Source: JBGPBY01 sp041481485
Lineage (GTDB): Bacteria > Acidobacteriota > Terriglobia > 20CM-2-55-15
DNA length: 59,833 nt
Reading direction: 5' to 3'
Assembly: GCA_041481485.1 (NCBI GenBank)
Contig: JBGPBY010000001.1
Coordinates: 1 to 59,833, forward strand
Each line of letters starts with the position of its first letter. Within the stretch, counting starts at the first letter, position 1. Under the pieces are notes generated by a model, which did not search any database, was not told the DNA's origin, and saw nothing but the letters and a program-made list of their open reading frames with translations. Position numbers and translations under genes: made by a program. Positions 23,667 through 33,011 of this stretch are shown one piece after another.

Positions 23667-26600
23667 CTAAGCAATCTCCCGCAAGACTTCGCCGATGTTG
23701 GAAAACAGATCGGACCGCGACGACGTTCGAGTTAATCGGAGCGTTGCGGGGGGCGAGAACGTCAGTCCGTCACCCCGTCCGACAAGTTCCACCACCCGTT
23801 CCGGATCAATGCGCGCCGTTTCATGGAAACGGATGTCGATTCCGTGAACATTTCTTTCGATGGACGTCACTCCCAAAACACGGCCGAGGATGCGGAGCCT
23901 TGCATATTCCAGAAGATTCCGTACCTGGGGTGGAAGCTCACCCAGCCGGTCTTCCAAATCCCGATACAATGCATCAATTTCCGGCTCAGACCGCGCGGAC
24001 GCGATTTGTTTATAGACGCGCAGACGTTGCAATTCGTCGTCTATAAAATCCGCAGGAATCCTCAAATCCACCTTCAGGCTGATGGCGGTCTCCACTTCCG
24101 GTAGTTCCAGGCCAGTCCGCAATTCCTCGACCGTCCGTTCAAGAAGCTGGCAATACAGGTCGAAGCCGATGGCTTCGATATGCCCATGTTGCTGTCCTCC
24201 CAACAGGTTACCGGCACCTCTCAATTCCAGGTCGAGGGCGGCGATGCGAAACCCGGCTCCCAATTCGCTGAATTCCTGGATGGCCGCGAGGCGCCGCCGG
24301 GCAATGGGTGTCAGCGAGTCATCAGACGGGATCAACAAATAGGCGTAAGCACGCCGATTCGAGCGCCCAACCCTGCCCCGAAGCTGGTACAGCTGAGACA
24401 GGCCGAATTTATCGGCCCGATTGACGACAAGTGTATTGGCTAGAGGGATATCGAGACCGTTTTCGACAATCGTTGTGGCGACCAGGACATCGAATTCGTG
24501 ATGCATGAATTTCGTCATAATCGATTCGAGTTCCTTCTCGCTCATCTGCGCGTGCCCGACGCCCACACGCGCCTGGGGACAAAGCCGGCGGATTAAATCC
24601 GCGAGCGAATAAATGGACTCCACTCGATTGTGAACGACATAGACCTGCCCCTTGCGCTCAAGTTCAAAGTTGACGGCGTTTTCGATGACGATAGGACGAA
24701 ACTTCACAACGACGGTTTGAATCGCAAGTCTGTCGCGCGGCGGGGTTTCAATTACGGACATGTCGCGAAGACCGCTGAGAGCCATGTTCAGGGTCCGGGG
24801 AATCGGAGTAGCCGTCATGGTCAGGACGTCGACCTGCGTCTTCATTTGCTTCAGACGCTCCTTGTGGGCCACGCCGAAACGCTGCTCTTCGTCGACTACC
24901 ATCAGGCCCAAATCCTGGAAGCGGAGGTCCTTCGACAGCAATCGGTGTGTTCCGATGACAATATGGACCCTTCCGGCTTCCACCTCTTCCAGGATTGCCT
25001 TCTGTTCCTTTGGTCCGACAAAACGGCTGAGCATGGCGATTTTCACGGGAAATGCCGCAAACCGTTCCTTAAAAGTTTCGAAATGCTGAAAACACAGGAT
25101 TGTCGTTGGAGCGAGAACGGCAACCTGTTTTCCATCTGAAACCGCCTTGAACGCCGCGCGCATGGCGACTTCGGTCTTGCCGTAGCCGACATCGCCGCAT
25201 AACAAGCGGTCCATCGGAATGGGATTCTCCATGTCCTTCTTGATGTCCGCGACTGCCGTCAACTGGTCTGGAGTTTCTTCGTACTGAAACGCGTCTTCAA
25301 ATTCCTTTTGCCATTCGGTGTCTTCCGAAAACGCGAAACCGTTTCCGACTTTGCGCTGGGCATAGAGCTTCAGCAATTCCTGCGCCATGTCCCGAATGGC
25401 GCGTTTGACGCGGGTCTTGCGGGCAATCCATGTAGTACCTCCCAACTTGTCGAGCTGAGGTTTTGCTCCTTCGGAAGAGGAGTACTTCTGTACCAGATCG
25501 AGACGCTCCAGGGGAACAAACAGCCGGTCATCCCCCTGATAATGAATCATCATGCACTCGCGGTCGTGAACAAGCGCGATGCCGTGATAAGTGCCGATGC
25601 CATGATCGATGTGAACAACGTAATCTCCCGGCTTCAGATCCTGCAGATCTGAAATAAACGCCGACATTTTCTGCCGTCGTCGATGAGGACTCGCGAGCCG
25701 TTCGGTTTCATCGAAAATGTCGCCTTCGGCATAGATTTCCAGCCCGGCATCCGGCAAGCGCATGCCGGAACTCAATCGGCCAATACCTACAATTGGCGCC
25801 AGCGCTTCTTCGGAAACCCGCATCGGTTGTTCGCCAAATTCCAGACGGAAGGGAATGTCATACTCATGAAGGAGATCCCGCAGACGCTCGGCCATTCCCA
25901 GCGTGCCCGCCAGAAGAATGACTTGATTGCCACTGGTGAATGAGGCACGCACCCCTTCCGCCATGTCCTTCACGCGGCCATGCCATTTGGTGACTGGCTG
26001 CGAATGAACATGAAATCTGGAACCGCTGCCGGTGTCACTGGTTCCCAGTTGTTCCACAAAAATTCTCCGGTGCTGAGCATGCGGCTTGAGGAAGTCCTCC
26101 AGACTGAGAAAAAACTTCTCGGGCGGCAGTGCAACAACTCCCGAAGAAATGGATTGTTCGTATCGGTGCAGCATGAGCGCCAGAAATTTCTCGTGTTCCT
26201 CTTTGAGAATTTCGGGTTCATCCAGAATGAGAACGCAGGCAGGGATGTAATCCAATATCGTCGATTCAAGAGGAGCCCCGAGGGTCAGGAGGTATTCAGC
26301 CCCGGGAAACATCGCGCCTCCGTCCGCCAGATCTGTCTTCTCCGCCAGATCGCGATGGAACTTCTCGTCGTTCCACTGCTCCTTCGCAAGCGCGCTCCAG
26401 TGCCGAAGCAGGCCACGATCGGAGATCACATCCTGCATCGGCAGGATATCGATGCGCTGGACCGGCCCGCTGGACCGTTGATCATCCAGATCGAATTCGC
26501 GAAGCGAATCCACCGTGTCACCGAAGAACTCAATGCGCACAGGATTGCGCATCAGCGGAGAGAACACGTCCACAATACCGCCACGAACCGAATACTCACC

Positions 26601-27164
26601 GGATCCGGATACGGGCTCCTGGCGTAGATATCCTGCATTGCTCAAATGCTCTACAAGGAGCTCCTGGGATAACTCGTCGCCCATTGCAATGTGCAGACTG
26701 AAACTGTCGAATTGTGCCGGTGACGCCAGACGGGTACTGATCGATTGAAGCGATGCAACGACAATGTCGGTTTGCTTTTGACGCAACTGCCAGAGTGTCG
26801 TGGCTCTCGCCTGCTGAATATCGGCGTGTGGCGGCAGTCCTGCATAAGGATCGGCCTCCCAGGCGGGAAAGGCTGAAACTCGGCTGATACCTCCGGCGGC
26901 ATTCGGGCTGTTGATTGTGGAATGAAAATAATCGAGATCGGCACAGAAATCCGGAATATCGCGGTCATGTGCGGTAACGACAATGACCGGGCGCCGCACG
27001 AGGTTCCACAGCCTGGCAACAAAGAGAGCGCGCGCACTTCCGGACAGTCCGGCGACAAGAACATCCGTATCGCCGCGAAAAGCCTCGGCCGTGATGTTCC
27101 GGAAGTCGGCTAGATCGGAAATCCGTGAAAGTAAATTCGGAATGCGTTTCTCAGGGGCGTCCAT
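23667..27164 (-). CDS. mfd: transcription-repair coupling factor Mfd
   Basis: 1165 residues, full length. In order: a UvrB-like N-terminal module with VSAFPAWEADPY, the RNA-polymerase interacting domain around LKPGDYVVHIDHGIGTYHG, a RecG-like translocase with DRLLCGDVGYGKTEVA (Walker A) and VVDEEQRFGV (DEEQ box), and the TRG motif near GRVGRSNRRAYAYLL. Mfd removes stalled RNA polymerase at DNA lesions and recruits UvrA, whose gene is also in this window (47718). Follows rfaE2 by 17 bp. Confidence 0.97.
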   Translation of the reverse strand: MDAPEKRIPNLLSRISDLADFRNITAEAFRGDTDVLVAGLSGSARALFVARLWNLVRRPVIVVTAHDRDIPDFCADLDYFHSTINSPNAAGGISRVSAFPAWEADPYAGLPPHADIQQARATTLWQLRQKQTDIVVASLQSISTRLASPAQFDSFSLHIAMGDELSQELLVEHLSNAGYLRQEPVSGSGEYSVRGGIVDVFSPLMRNPVRIEFFGDTVDSLREFDLDDQRSSGPVQRIDILPMQDVISDRGLLRHWSALAKEQWNDEKFHRDLAEKTDLADGGAMFPGAEYLLTLGAPLESTILDYIPACVLILDEPEILKEEHEKFLALMLHRYEQSISSGVVALPPEKFFLSLEDFLKPHAQHRRIFVEQLGTSDTGSGSRFHVHSQPVTKWHGRVKDMAEGVRASFTSGNQVILLAGTLGMAERLRDLLHEYDIPFRLEFGEQPMRVSEEALAPIVGIGRLSSGMRLPDAGLEIYAEGDIFDETERLASPHRRRQKMSAFISDLQDLKPGDYVVHIDHGIGTYHGIALVHDRECMMIHYQGDDRLFVPLERLDLVQKYSSSEGAKPQLDKLGGTTWIARKTRVKRAIRDMAQELLKLYAQRKVGNGFAFSEDTEWQKEFEDAFQYEETPDQLTAVADIKKDMENPIPMDRLLCGDVGYGKTEVAMRAAFKAVSDGKQVAVLAPTTILCFQHFETFKERFAAFPVKIAMLSRFVGPKEQKAILEEVEAGRVHIVIGTHRLLSKDLRFQDLGLMVVDEEQRFGVAHKERLKQMKTQVDVLTMTATPIPRTLNMALSGLRDMSVIETPPRDRLAIQTVVVKFRPIVIENAVNFELERKGQVYVVHNRVESIYSLADLIRRLCPQARVGVGHAQMSEKELESIMTKFMHHEFDVLVATTIVENGLDIPLANTLVVNRADKFGLSQLYQLRGRVGRSNRRAYAYLLIPSDDSLTPIARRRLAAIQEFSELGAGFRIAALDLELRGAGNLLGGQQHGHIEAIGFDLYCQLLERTVEELRTGLELPEVETAISLKVDLRIPADFIDDELQRLRVYKQIASARSEPEIDALYRDLEDRLGELPPQVRNLLEYARLRILGRVLGVTSIERNVHGIDIRFHETARIDPERVVELVGRGDGLTFSPPATLRLTRTSSRSDLFSNIGEVLREIA

Positions 27165-27181
27165 TACGGGTTGGCTCGAAT

Positions 27182-27676
27182 TCAGCGGGTTGCCGATTCC
27201 AATCCTCGGAGCACTCGATCGATAACGTTGGTGGTGGACTGACCCTCGACAAGCGGGAGCGCCTCCACCCGGCCTCCCCAGCTTTCAACTTCTTTCTGGC
27301 CGACGATATTGCTTGTCCAGTCCGCACCCTTGACCAGAATATCAGGCCGGATCGTCAATATCGCCTCCAGAGGTGTATCTTCATCGAAGGTGCAGACGAA
27401 ATCGACCATTTCCAGTGCACTCAAAATTTCCGTGCGTTCTGTTTCGGGAAAGACCGGCCGCGATGTCCCTTTCAGACGGCGGACCGAAGCGTCACTGTTG
27501 ATCGCGACCACCAGCACATCGCCCAGGCTGCGGGCACGGCGCAGCAGATCGATATGTCCCGGATGAAGAATGTCGAAGCAGCCGTTGGTGAAAACAACAC
27601 GCTTCCCCTGACCCTGCAGGCGACGTACTTCCTGACCAATGGATTCTCGCGATGGAATGGGATGAATGGAATGCAC
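27182..27676 (-). CDS. rfaE2: D-glycero-beta-D-manno-heptose 1-phosphate adenylyltransferase (RfaE2-type)
   Basis: About 164 residues from the GTG at 27676. The cytidylyltransferase-like fold has VVFTNGCFDILHPGHIDLL, with the HxGH nucleotide site, and KGADWTSNIVGQKEVESWGG. It activates heptose 1-phosphate to ADP-heptose for lipopolysaccharide or other heptose polymers. It matches the C-terminal half of E. coli HldE; the kinase half is absent here. A longer start (GTG at 27733) would overlap the divergent hydrolase gene by 17 bp, so I prefer the shorter one. Confidence 0.88.
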   Translation of the reverse strand: MHSIHPIPSRESIGQEVRRLQGQGKRVVFTNGCFDILHPGHIDLLRRARSLGDVLVVAINSDASVRRLKGTSRPVFPETERTEILSALEMVDFVCTFDEDTPLEAILTIRPDILVKGADWTSNIVGQKEVESWGGRVEALPLVEGQSTTNVIDRVLRGLESATR

Positions 27677-27716
27677 CGTTTGAAACCTTTGAAACGCTAG
27701 TATAGCATCGCCAATT

Positions 27717-29087
27717 GTGCGGCCATGGCTCACCGTTCTCCTTGTCGCGATCCTCGTACTGCTCGCCGGCTTGAATTCCAGAATCTCGGGTTTGCGTGAA
27801 CGCGGTGTTTTTCGAACGGACCCACCCTCGCCCTACTTCCACTATTCACCGAGAGGTTCCGAACGCCAGAAGGTGCTTGTCGTCCACGGCCTCAATGCCA
27901 ACAAGGAGATGATGAACCTGTTGTGCTTCGCCTTGTCGGATGCGGGTTTCGATGTTTATTCGATCGATCTCCCCGGGCACGGCGATTCAGAAACCCCGTT
28001 TAATGCCCTCATCGCTCGGAAGGCAGTCGCTGCGGCACTCGATTCCCTGGGACCAGATACCGCGGTTATTGGACACTCTTTGGGTGCCACTCTGCTTCTC
28101 GATATCGCAAATGACCGCCCACTACCTTCGATGGTTCTCTTGTCGCCCGCCCCGACACCACTGGATCAGATTCACTCGGATCACGTCCTGGTGATGACGG
28201 GACAGTTCGACCTCCCAAGAATTCCACTCTTTGTGCCTCGAATCGAGGACACGGCCGGCATCAGCGATTTCCAGAAGAAAACGATCTCGTGGTCCGGTCA
28301 CTCCGCTTACGTGCTTCGTCCGGAAGCCATTCGAACCGTCGTGGCGTGGCTGGGAGGTGATCCCACTCGCATTCGAACTGCGAACCGGCTTGTTATTGTG
28401 ATTCTGGAATTGATCATCCTGGTTGCAATTCCTTTGTTGTGGTTATGCGGCGAGCCGGCTGGCTCAACGGTTGTCCAAGGGGGACTTCTGCTGCTCTGCT
28501 ATATCGCCGCAAGCGCGGTCGCCTTTTTCGTTTCTGCCATCGTCGTTGTGCTGCGCTTCCTGCATCTCTTTGCGACGGACTATCTCATCAGCTTCGCGTT
28601 TCTCACGGGATTGGCGCTTTTGCCGGCATCGCTGCGAAAGTCGCCTCTAAAACTTTCCAATACCCACGTGGGCGGTCTTTCCGCGTTATACGTGATTGCC
28701 GCTGGGGGATTCATCGTCTCGGAGCACGTACATCTGACACTTTCGGACGGACGCTGGTGGCGATTCCTGGTGATGACCCTCGCACTGGTACCCCTGTCGT
28801 TTGCAGACGAAGTTCTTCTGAGACCAATTCGTCCGTGGTGGAAGGCCGCAGGTGCTGCTGCGCTGACCCGCATTCTAATGGCTGCCTTCGCAATTACAGG
28901 AGCAATGACGACCAATCGCGACGATGCGTTCATCGTGTTGATCGTTCATCTTGTAGTCGTGTTCTGGATCGGCCTCTGGCTTGCCGGAGAATGGGTCTGG
29001 CGGCGCTGCGGAAATCCGCTTGCAGCTGCAGGATTTTCCGCCATTGTGCAGGCATGGGTGTTCGCGGCGGTCTTCGTCTTGCAGTAA
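27717..29087 (+). CDS. alpha/beta hydrolase fused to a multi-span membrane domain
   Basis: 456 residues. An N-terminal membrane segment (WLTVLLVAILVLLAG) is followed by an alpha/beta-hydrolase domain with VVHGLNANK, DLPGHGDS and the nucleophile elbow VIGHSLGA (Ser121). From about residue 225 the protein becomes very hydrophobic with some seven to eight predicted spans. The hydrolase part may lie outside the membrane. Substrate unknown; a lipid or envelope role is a guess from topology. GTG start. Confidence 0.7.
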   Translation: MRPWLTVLLVAILVLLAGLNSRISGLRERGVFRTDPPSPYFHYSPRGSERQKVLVVHGLNANKEMMNLLCFALSDAGFDVYSIDLPGHGDSETPFNALIARKAVAAALDSLGPDTAVIGHSLGATLLLDIANDRPLPSMVLLSPAPTPLDQIHSDHVLVMTGQFDLPRIPLFVPRIEDTAGISDFQKKTISWSGHSAYVLRPEAIRTVVAWLGGDPTRIRTANRLVIVILELIILVAIPLLWLCGEPAGSTVVQGGLLLLCYIAASAVAFFVSAIVVVLRFLHLFATDYLISFAFLTGLALLPASLRKSPLKLSNTHVGGLSALYVIAAGGFIVSEHVHLTLSDGRWWRFLVMTLALVPLSFADEVLLRPIRPWWKAAGAAALTRILMAAFAITGAMTTNRDDAFIVLIVHLVVVFWIGLWLAGEWVWRRCGNPLAAAGFSAIVQAWVFAAVFVLQ

Positions 29088-29150
29088 TTGCCAAACGCGC
29101 CTTTGGACGTGGTTTGGAAAGAAATTGGTTTCGGTCGAGATTTCATGTTC

Positions 29151-29187
29151 CCAATGTAGGGGCGGTCTATGACCGCCCCTACATTGG
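29151..29187. repeat. family A palindrome, single-unit copy 2
   Basis: A perfect inverted repeat: 17-bp arms (29151-29167 and 29171-29187) with a 3-nt loop TAT, core GTAGGGGCGGTC. It matches one arm of family A copies 1 and 3 but lacks the 32-bp centre, so it is a solo unit. It lies 63 bp after the hydrolase stop and could also serve as a terminator, although no T-run follows. Confidence 0.8.
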
Positions 29188-29254
29188 GGAATCATTTGGT
29201 GAGAACTCGGCAGTAATCATATGATTTGGGCTGGATGTTCGGGGGTAGATATTC

Positions 29255-31123
29255 ATGATGAAGTATCTTCTGGTGGCAATACTGACGCTTGCTTCGCAAC
29301 AGGCGCCATCTCAGAGCAAAGCCGTCCTTGAAGGACGAATTCTGCATGCGGGATCAACGGCGCCAATTCCCAACGTTCAAGTCACACTGGTGGGCCAGGC
29401 CGCGGCGGGGACGGTGACTCCTGATCTTGCCGCCAGAATTCAATCGCTAACTGACAGCGGCAACCAATTGGGAGTTGGTCAGGCGGCGATAGACAACGCC
29501 ATCGCCAATCTCCAGGCCAATTCCCCCGGTTCGCAGACTTCAGTTTTGACGGATATCTCGGGACGCTTCACATTTAGAGACCTTGCTCCGGGCAGATACA
29601 CCATTCGTGCGACGGGCGAAGGATTTTTTGGTCCTCCGGTAAATGGGACCTCTCCGACTCAGATCAGCAAAGTGATCACGATTGAAGCGCAAAAACCGGT
29701 TACTCCGGTGGAACTGTTCATGGTAAAGGGCGCCGTGATCAGCGGCCGTATTCGCGATCCCAACGGCCAGCCGGTTTCGGGCGTGACCATTGCGGCCACG
29801 CGGGTGACTTACACCAACGGTCGCGCCCAGTGGACCACAGTGAGTTCCAAAGCAACCGATGACCGTGGAGAGTATCGGATTTTCTGGGTGGCACCCGGGA
29901 ACTACAATGTCGGTACTCTCGCTCGTACCATATCCTCAATTCCAAACCCCCAGGACTCCTGGGCAAGGACATTCTTCCCCGGAGTAAGCGACACATCATC
30001 GGCAACGGTTCTCAACGTCAAGGACGGCGAGGACCTGACAGGAATTGACTTCACGATTCAAACGCTCCCTCAAAATACTTTGTTCAAAATCTCCGGGAGA
30101 GCCATCAATCCGTTCGCGGTTCCAAATACGAATACCGGAGCCGTCGATCGTGGTTTGAGCTCATTCATGCTGGCTCCACGCGAGCCCGGCATCCTGGATT
30201 CCCCGAATCCGCCGTCGGTGCAAAATGCATTGCCCGTCCAGTCAAGGCCCAACGGTGAATTTGAAATACGGAATGTGCATCAGGGCTCTTACGACTTGAT
30301 TGCATACTTCCAGCCTCTAGTCGCCGCACCTGTACCCAGCCCTCCACCGGCAGCCCCGCCGCTTCCCGGCGTACCTCCGCCACCTCCGCCTCCTCCACCC
30401 GTTCGCAGATATGACATCGCACGGGCTCGCGTGGAAGTACGCAATTCGGATGTGGAGGGAGTGCAGCTGACGATTCAAAAAGGCTCGGACGTCCGGGGGC
30501 AGGTGACAAATCAATCGGCCACGCCCATCGCTCTCGAGAAGCTTCGAATCAATTTTCGTTCTCAGGACGTCATTCCGGAGACATTCGTCACCATCATTGG
30601 CTCGATCCCTGTCGATTCCACCGGATCGTTCTCAGTCCAGGACGTGCTTGCAGCAAGGGTGAGTCTTCAGGTGACCGGACTACCGGATACCGCATACGTT
30701 GCCGATATCCGGCTGGGTGGCGTCAGCGTTATCGATTCCGGACTGATTTTCGATAACCAACCCATGACGAATTTGGAAATCCTCGTCAATGGAAGCGGCG
30801 GAGCGGTAGAAGGTATGGTTCAAAACTCAGATCGTAAGCCAGCCGCCAATGCCACGGTGGCCCTGGTTCCGTCCGAAACTCATCGCCTGAATCCGATGAT
30901 GTTTAAGAATGTCCAAAGCGACGAAATGGGTCACTTTCTTGTTAAAGGCTTGGCTCCGGGGGATTACACGATCTATGCATGGGAAAGTGTGCTTCCTACG
31001 GCATGGATGAATGCCGAATTCCTTGCGAAGTACCAGGGCCGGGGACACGCCATCCGTGCTACCTCAGGCAGCCGGTCTGATACGCAGCTGGATCTGATTC
31101 CCGACGAGACAATCCGGCGGTAA
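29255..31123 (+). CDS. secreted carboxypeptidase-regulatory-like (Cna-B-like) domain protein
   Basis: 622 residues. A short signal peptide (YLLVAILTLASQQAPSQS) leads to several beta-sandwich repeats with the pattern SGRFTFRDLAPGRYTIRA, PNGQPVSGVTI...DDRGEYRIFWVAPGNY and GHFLVKGLAPGDYTIYAW. Between about 365 and 385 a proline-rich linker has runs of up to nine Pro. No enzyme domain is fused. Such proteins are abundant in Acidobacteriota and are taken to be secreted or surface proteins that bind partners or sugars. It sits between family A repeats on both sides. Confidence 0.8.
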   Translation: MMKYLLVAILTLASQQAPSQSKAVLEGRILHAGSTAPIPNVQVTLVGQAAAGTVTPDLAARIQSLTDSGNQLGVGQAAIDNAIANLQANSPGSQTSVLTDISGRFTFRDLAPGRYTIRATGEGFFGPPVNGTSPTQISKVITIEAQKPVTPVELFMVKGAVISGRIRDPNGQPVSGVTIAATRVTYTNGRAQWTTVSSKATDDRGEYRIFWVAPGNYNVGTLARTISSIPNPQDSWARTFFPGVSDTSSATVLNVKDGEDLTGIDFTIQTLPQNTLFKISGRAINPFAVPNTNTGAVDRGLSSFMLAPREPGILDSPNPPSVQNALPVQSRPNGEFEIRNVHQGSYDLIAYFQPLVAAPVPSPPPAAPPLPGVPPPPPPPPPVRRYDIARARVEVRNSDVEGVQLTIQKGSDVRGQVTNQSATPIALEKLRINFRSQDVIPETFVTIIGSIPVDSTGSFSVQDVLAARVSLQVTGLPDTAYVADIRLGGVSVIDSGLIFDNQPMTNLEILVNGSGGAVEGMVQNSDRKPAANATVALVPSETHRLNPMMFKNVQSDEMGHFLVKGLAPGDYTIYAWESVLPTAWMNAEFLAKYQGRGHAIRATSGSRSDTQLDLIPDETIRR

Positions 31124-31127
31124 GGCC

Positions 31128-31225
31128 GATTCCGCCTGTAGGGGCGGTCTATGACCGCCCGCAATTCGGAGGAATGCAGGCCTCTCCATTGTGGGCGGTC
31201 ATAGACCGCCCCTACAGGCGGAATC
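31128..31225. repeat. family A palindromic repeat, copy 3
   Basis: Two perfect 33-bp inverted arms (31128-31160 and 31193-31225) around a 32-bp centre that matches copy 1 at 27 of 32 positions. The arms extend 10 bp beyond the GTAGGGG core into GATTCCGCCT, and that extension is also perfectly inverted, unlike copy 1. It lies between the secreted-protein gene and the argC promoter. Confidence 0.88.
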
Positions 31226-31307
31226 GCATTCATTCACTTGACTCAATGGGTCATTCGGCAATCGCACCAACTACATTACACATCGGACAACTCAAATTTG
31301 AACCCGC

Positions 31308-31336
31308 TTGACCGCTTTTCGTCATCCCTGTATAAA
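31308..31336 (+). promoter_or_regulatory. sigma-70 promoter of argC-argB-argA
   Basis: TTGACC at 31308-31313, a 17-bp spacer, then TATAAA at 31331-31336. The ATG of argC begins 12 bp after the -10 box, so the leader would be only about 5 nt and no Shine-Dalgarno is visible: a leaderless or near-leaderless mRNA. The -10 lies inside an ARG-box-like palindrome. Confidence 0.7.
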
Positions 31337-31362
31337 TATTCATTGGTATGAATAATTATTCG
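31329..31362. promoter_or_regulatory. paired ARG boxes (ArgR operator) at argC
   Basis: Box 1, TGTATAAATATTCA at 31329-31342, covers the -10. Box 2, TGAATAATTATTCG at 31349-31362, overlaps the ATG and the next codons. Against the E. coli core TGAATAATTATTCA they match 12 and 13 of 14 positions. The centres are 20 bp apart, close to the 20-21 bp of E. coli operator pairs. ArgR is encoded in the window at 39102. Confidence 0.75.
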
Positions 31363-32319
31363 GTCGCTATTATTGGCGTCACAGGATATTCGGGCCGCGA
31401 GGCCGACCGCCTGTTGAAAACTCACCCTTCAGTTCGAGTCAGCGGACGATTCACTTCAAAAGGTGATGGTTCGGCGATACAGGCCTACAGCCTGGCAGCG
31501 GTCAAACAAGCCCGCCCGGACATTGTAATTACGGCAACAGAGCATGACATCTCCCTGCGCATTGTTCCCGAACTGGCTACCGAGGGCTTACGCGTAATCG
31601 ACATGAGTGGCGCCTTTCGCATGAAGGATCCAGCAATCTATCCGAAGTGGTACGGGTTTGAACACACGGCACAGGAGCTGCTTCAACAGTGTGTCTATGG
31701 GATGCCGGAACTGAATGCGGACAAAGTCAGGACAGCGCAGGTGGTTGCAAATCCCGGATGCTACGCCACATCGGTGATATTACCGCTGTCACCGTTGTAC
31801 TGCTCCGGTGTGATTTCACCGGATTCTCTGGTGGTTATCGACGGGAAGTCCGGGGTTTCCGGCGCGGGACGCCATCCCAAACTGGAGACTCACTTTTGTG
31901 AAGTAAACGAAAACCTGAAAGCGTACGGCGTGTTGCGGCATCGGCACACACCGGAAATGCTCTCGTACCTTCCAAAAGCGCTGGCGGAAAATTTTGTCTT
32001 TACGCCTCACCTGATTCCCATCACCCGCGGGATTCTGAGCACCATTGTGTTCCAGCATGCGGAAGGGACTTCTGCTCGATCGGCATTAAGCGCGGCTTAT
32101 GCGGAGTCGCCATTCGTCAAAATAAGTCCGGAGGGAACATTGCCGGATATTCATGGCGTGGTCTTCAGCAATGATTGCCATATCGGCATTGCAACTTCCG
32201 GAACTCGAACAGTTATTGTCTCCGCGATCGACAATCTCGTCAAAGGCGCAGCAGGTCAGGCCATTCAGAACCTGAATCTCATGCTGGGTCTCGATGCCAC
32301 TGCGGGGCTGGTGCAGTGA
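31348..32319 (+). CDS. argC: N-acetyl-gamma-glutamyl-phosphate reductase
   Basis: 323 residues. A Rossmann N-terminus (VAIIGVTGYSGREADRLL), the substrate region DMSGAFRMKD, and catalytic Cys138 in VANPGCYATS. It reduces N-acetylglutamyl phosphate to the semialdehyde in arginine synthesis. It is somewhat shorter than the common ~345 residues because of a shortened stretch around residues 38-55. The first codons lie within an ARG box. argB overlaps its end by 4 bp. Confidence 0.93.
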   Translation: MNNYSVAIIGVTGYSGREADRLLKTHPSVRVSGRFTSKGDGSAIQAYSLAAVKQARPDIVITATEHDISLRIVPELATEGLRVIDMSGAFRMKDPAIYPKWYGFEHTAQELLQQCVYGMPELNADKVRTAQVVANPGCYATSVILPLSPLYCSGVISPDSLVVIDGKSGVSGAGRHPKLETHFCEVNENLKAYGVLRHRHTPEMLSYLPKALAENFVFTPHLIPITRGILSTIVFQHAEGTSARSALSAAYAESPFVKISPEGTLPDIHGVVFSNDCHIGIATSGTRTVIVSAIDNLVKGAAGQAIQNLNLMLGLDATAGLVQ

Positions 32320-33011
32320 GCGCGATTACAGCCGTTAAGATCGGCGGCGCCCTGCTGGAGAACCCCGACTCCGCTGTGTCGCGCATTCTCGCTGTCGGCG
32401 CGGCGAGAATGGCCATAGTGCATGGCGGCGGCGTGCAGATCACACGAATGCTTGCGACGTTGAACGTGAAGTCCGAATTTATCGATGGTTTGCGGGTGAC
32501 CAGCGAGGAAGCGCTTGATGCCGTCTCTGCGGCCCTTTTGGGAGAAGTTCATACCTCACTGGTCATGGCGCTTCAAAAGGCCGGAATACCGGCAGTCGGA
32601 GTCTTCGGGACCGTACGGGCAGAGAAGAAATCCGGACCGTGGGGGCTCGTCGGCACCAACGTGCGTGCGGATCGCGACACGCTGCTCCATATCATCGAAG
32701 GCGGACACGTTCCGGTAGTTCCGACGCTTGCAATCGGCGACGGGACGCTCCTGAATGTCAACGGCGATGAAACCGCTGCAGCTGTCGCTCTGGCATTATC
32801 GGCGCACCGGCTGGTGTTTCTGACGGATGTCGAAGGAGTATTGGATTCCGATCGCGCGGTGATTTCACGCGTCCCGCGTGAAATGTCGTTGCAGAATGCG
32901 CCGTTCGTCAGTGGAGGAATGAAGCCAAAACTGCGGGCGGTCGAATCGGCATTGGCCGGCGGTGTCGCGAGCGTTTCCGTGGGACGTACGGTATTCGGAG
33001 ACCCGCAATGA
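32316..33011 (+). CDS. argB: acetylglutamate kinase (short form)
   Basis: 231 residues from the GTG overlapping the argC stop (GTGA). The amino-acid kinase fold has KIGGALLENP, VHGGGVQI with the Gly-rich substrate loop, VPTLAIGDGTLLNVNGDETAAAV, and FVSGGMKPKL. It phosphorylates N-acetylglutamate. It is clearly shorter than the typical 260-300 residues, lacking the N-terminal helix that forms the ring in arginine-inhibited hexameric enzymes, so feedback inhibition by arginine may be absent (inference). Its stop overlaps the next ATG. Confidence 0.88.
   Translation: MSAITAVKIGGALLENPDSAVSRILAVGAARMAIVHGGGVQITRMLATLNVKSEFIDGLRVTSEEALDAVSAALLGEVHTSLVMALQKAGIPAVGVFGTVRAEKKSGPWGLVGTNVRADRDTLLHIIEGGHVPVVPTLAIGDGTLLNVNGDETAAAVALALSAHRLVFLTDVEGVLDSDRAVISRVPREMSLQNAPFVSGGMKPKLRAVESALAGGVASVSVGRTVFGDPQ

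Noticed and set aside
22752..23735. 327-codon plus-strand open frame
   Set aside because: Antisense to the surA/ppiC-type gene; Phe/Arg-rich composition typical of a shadow frame.
30340..30405. Pro-codon run
   Set aside because: It is the proline-rich linker of the secreted protein.
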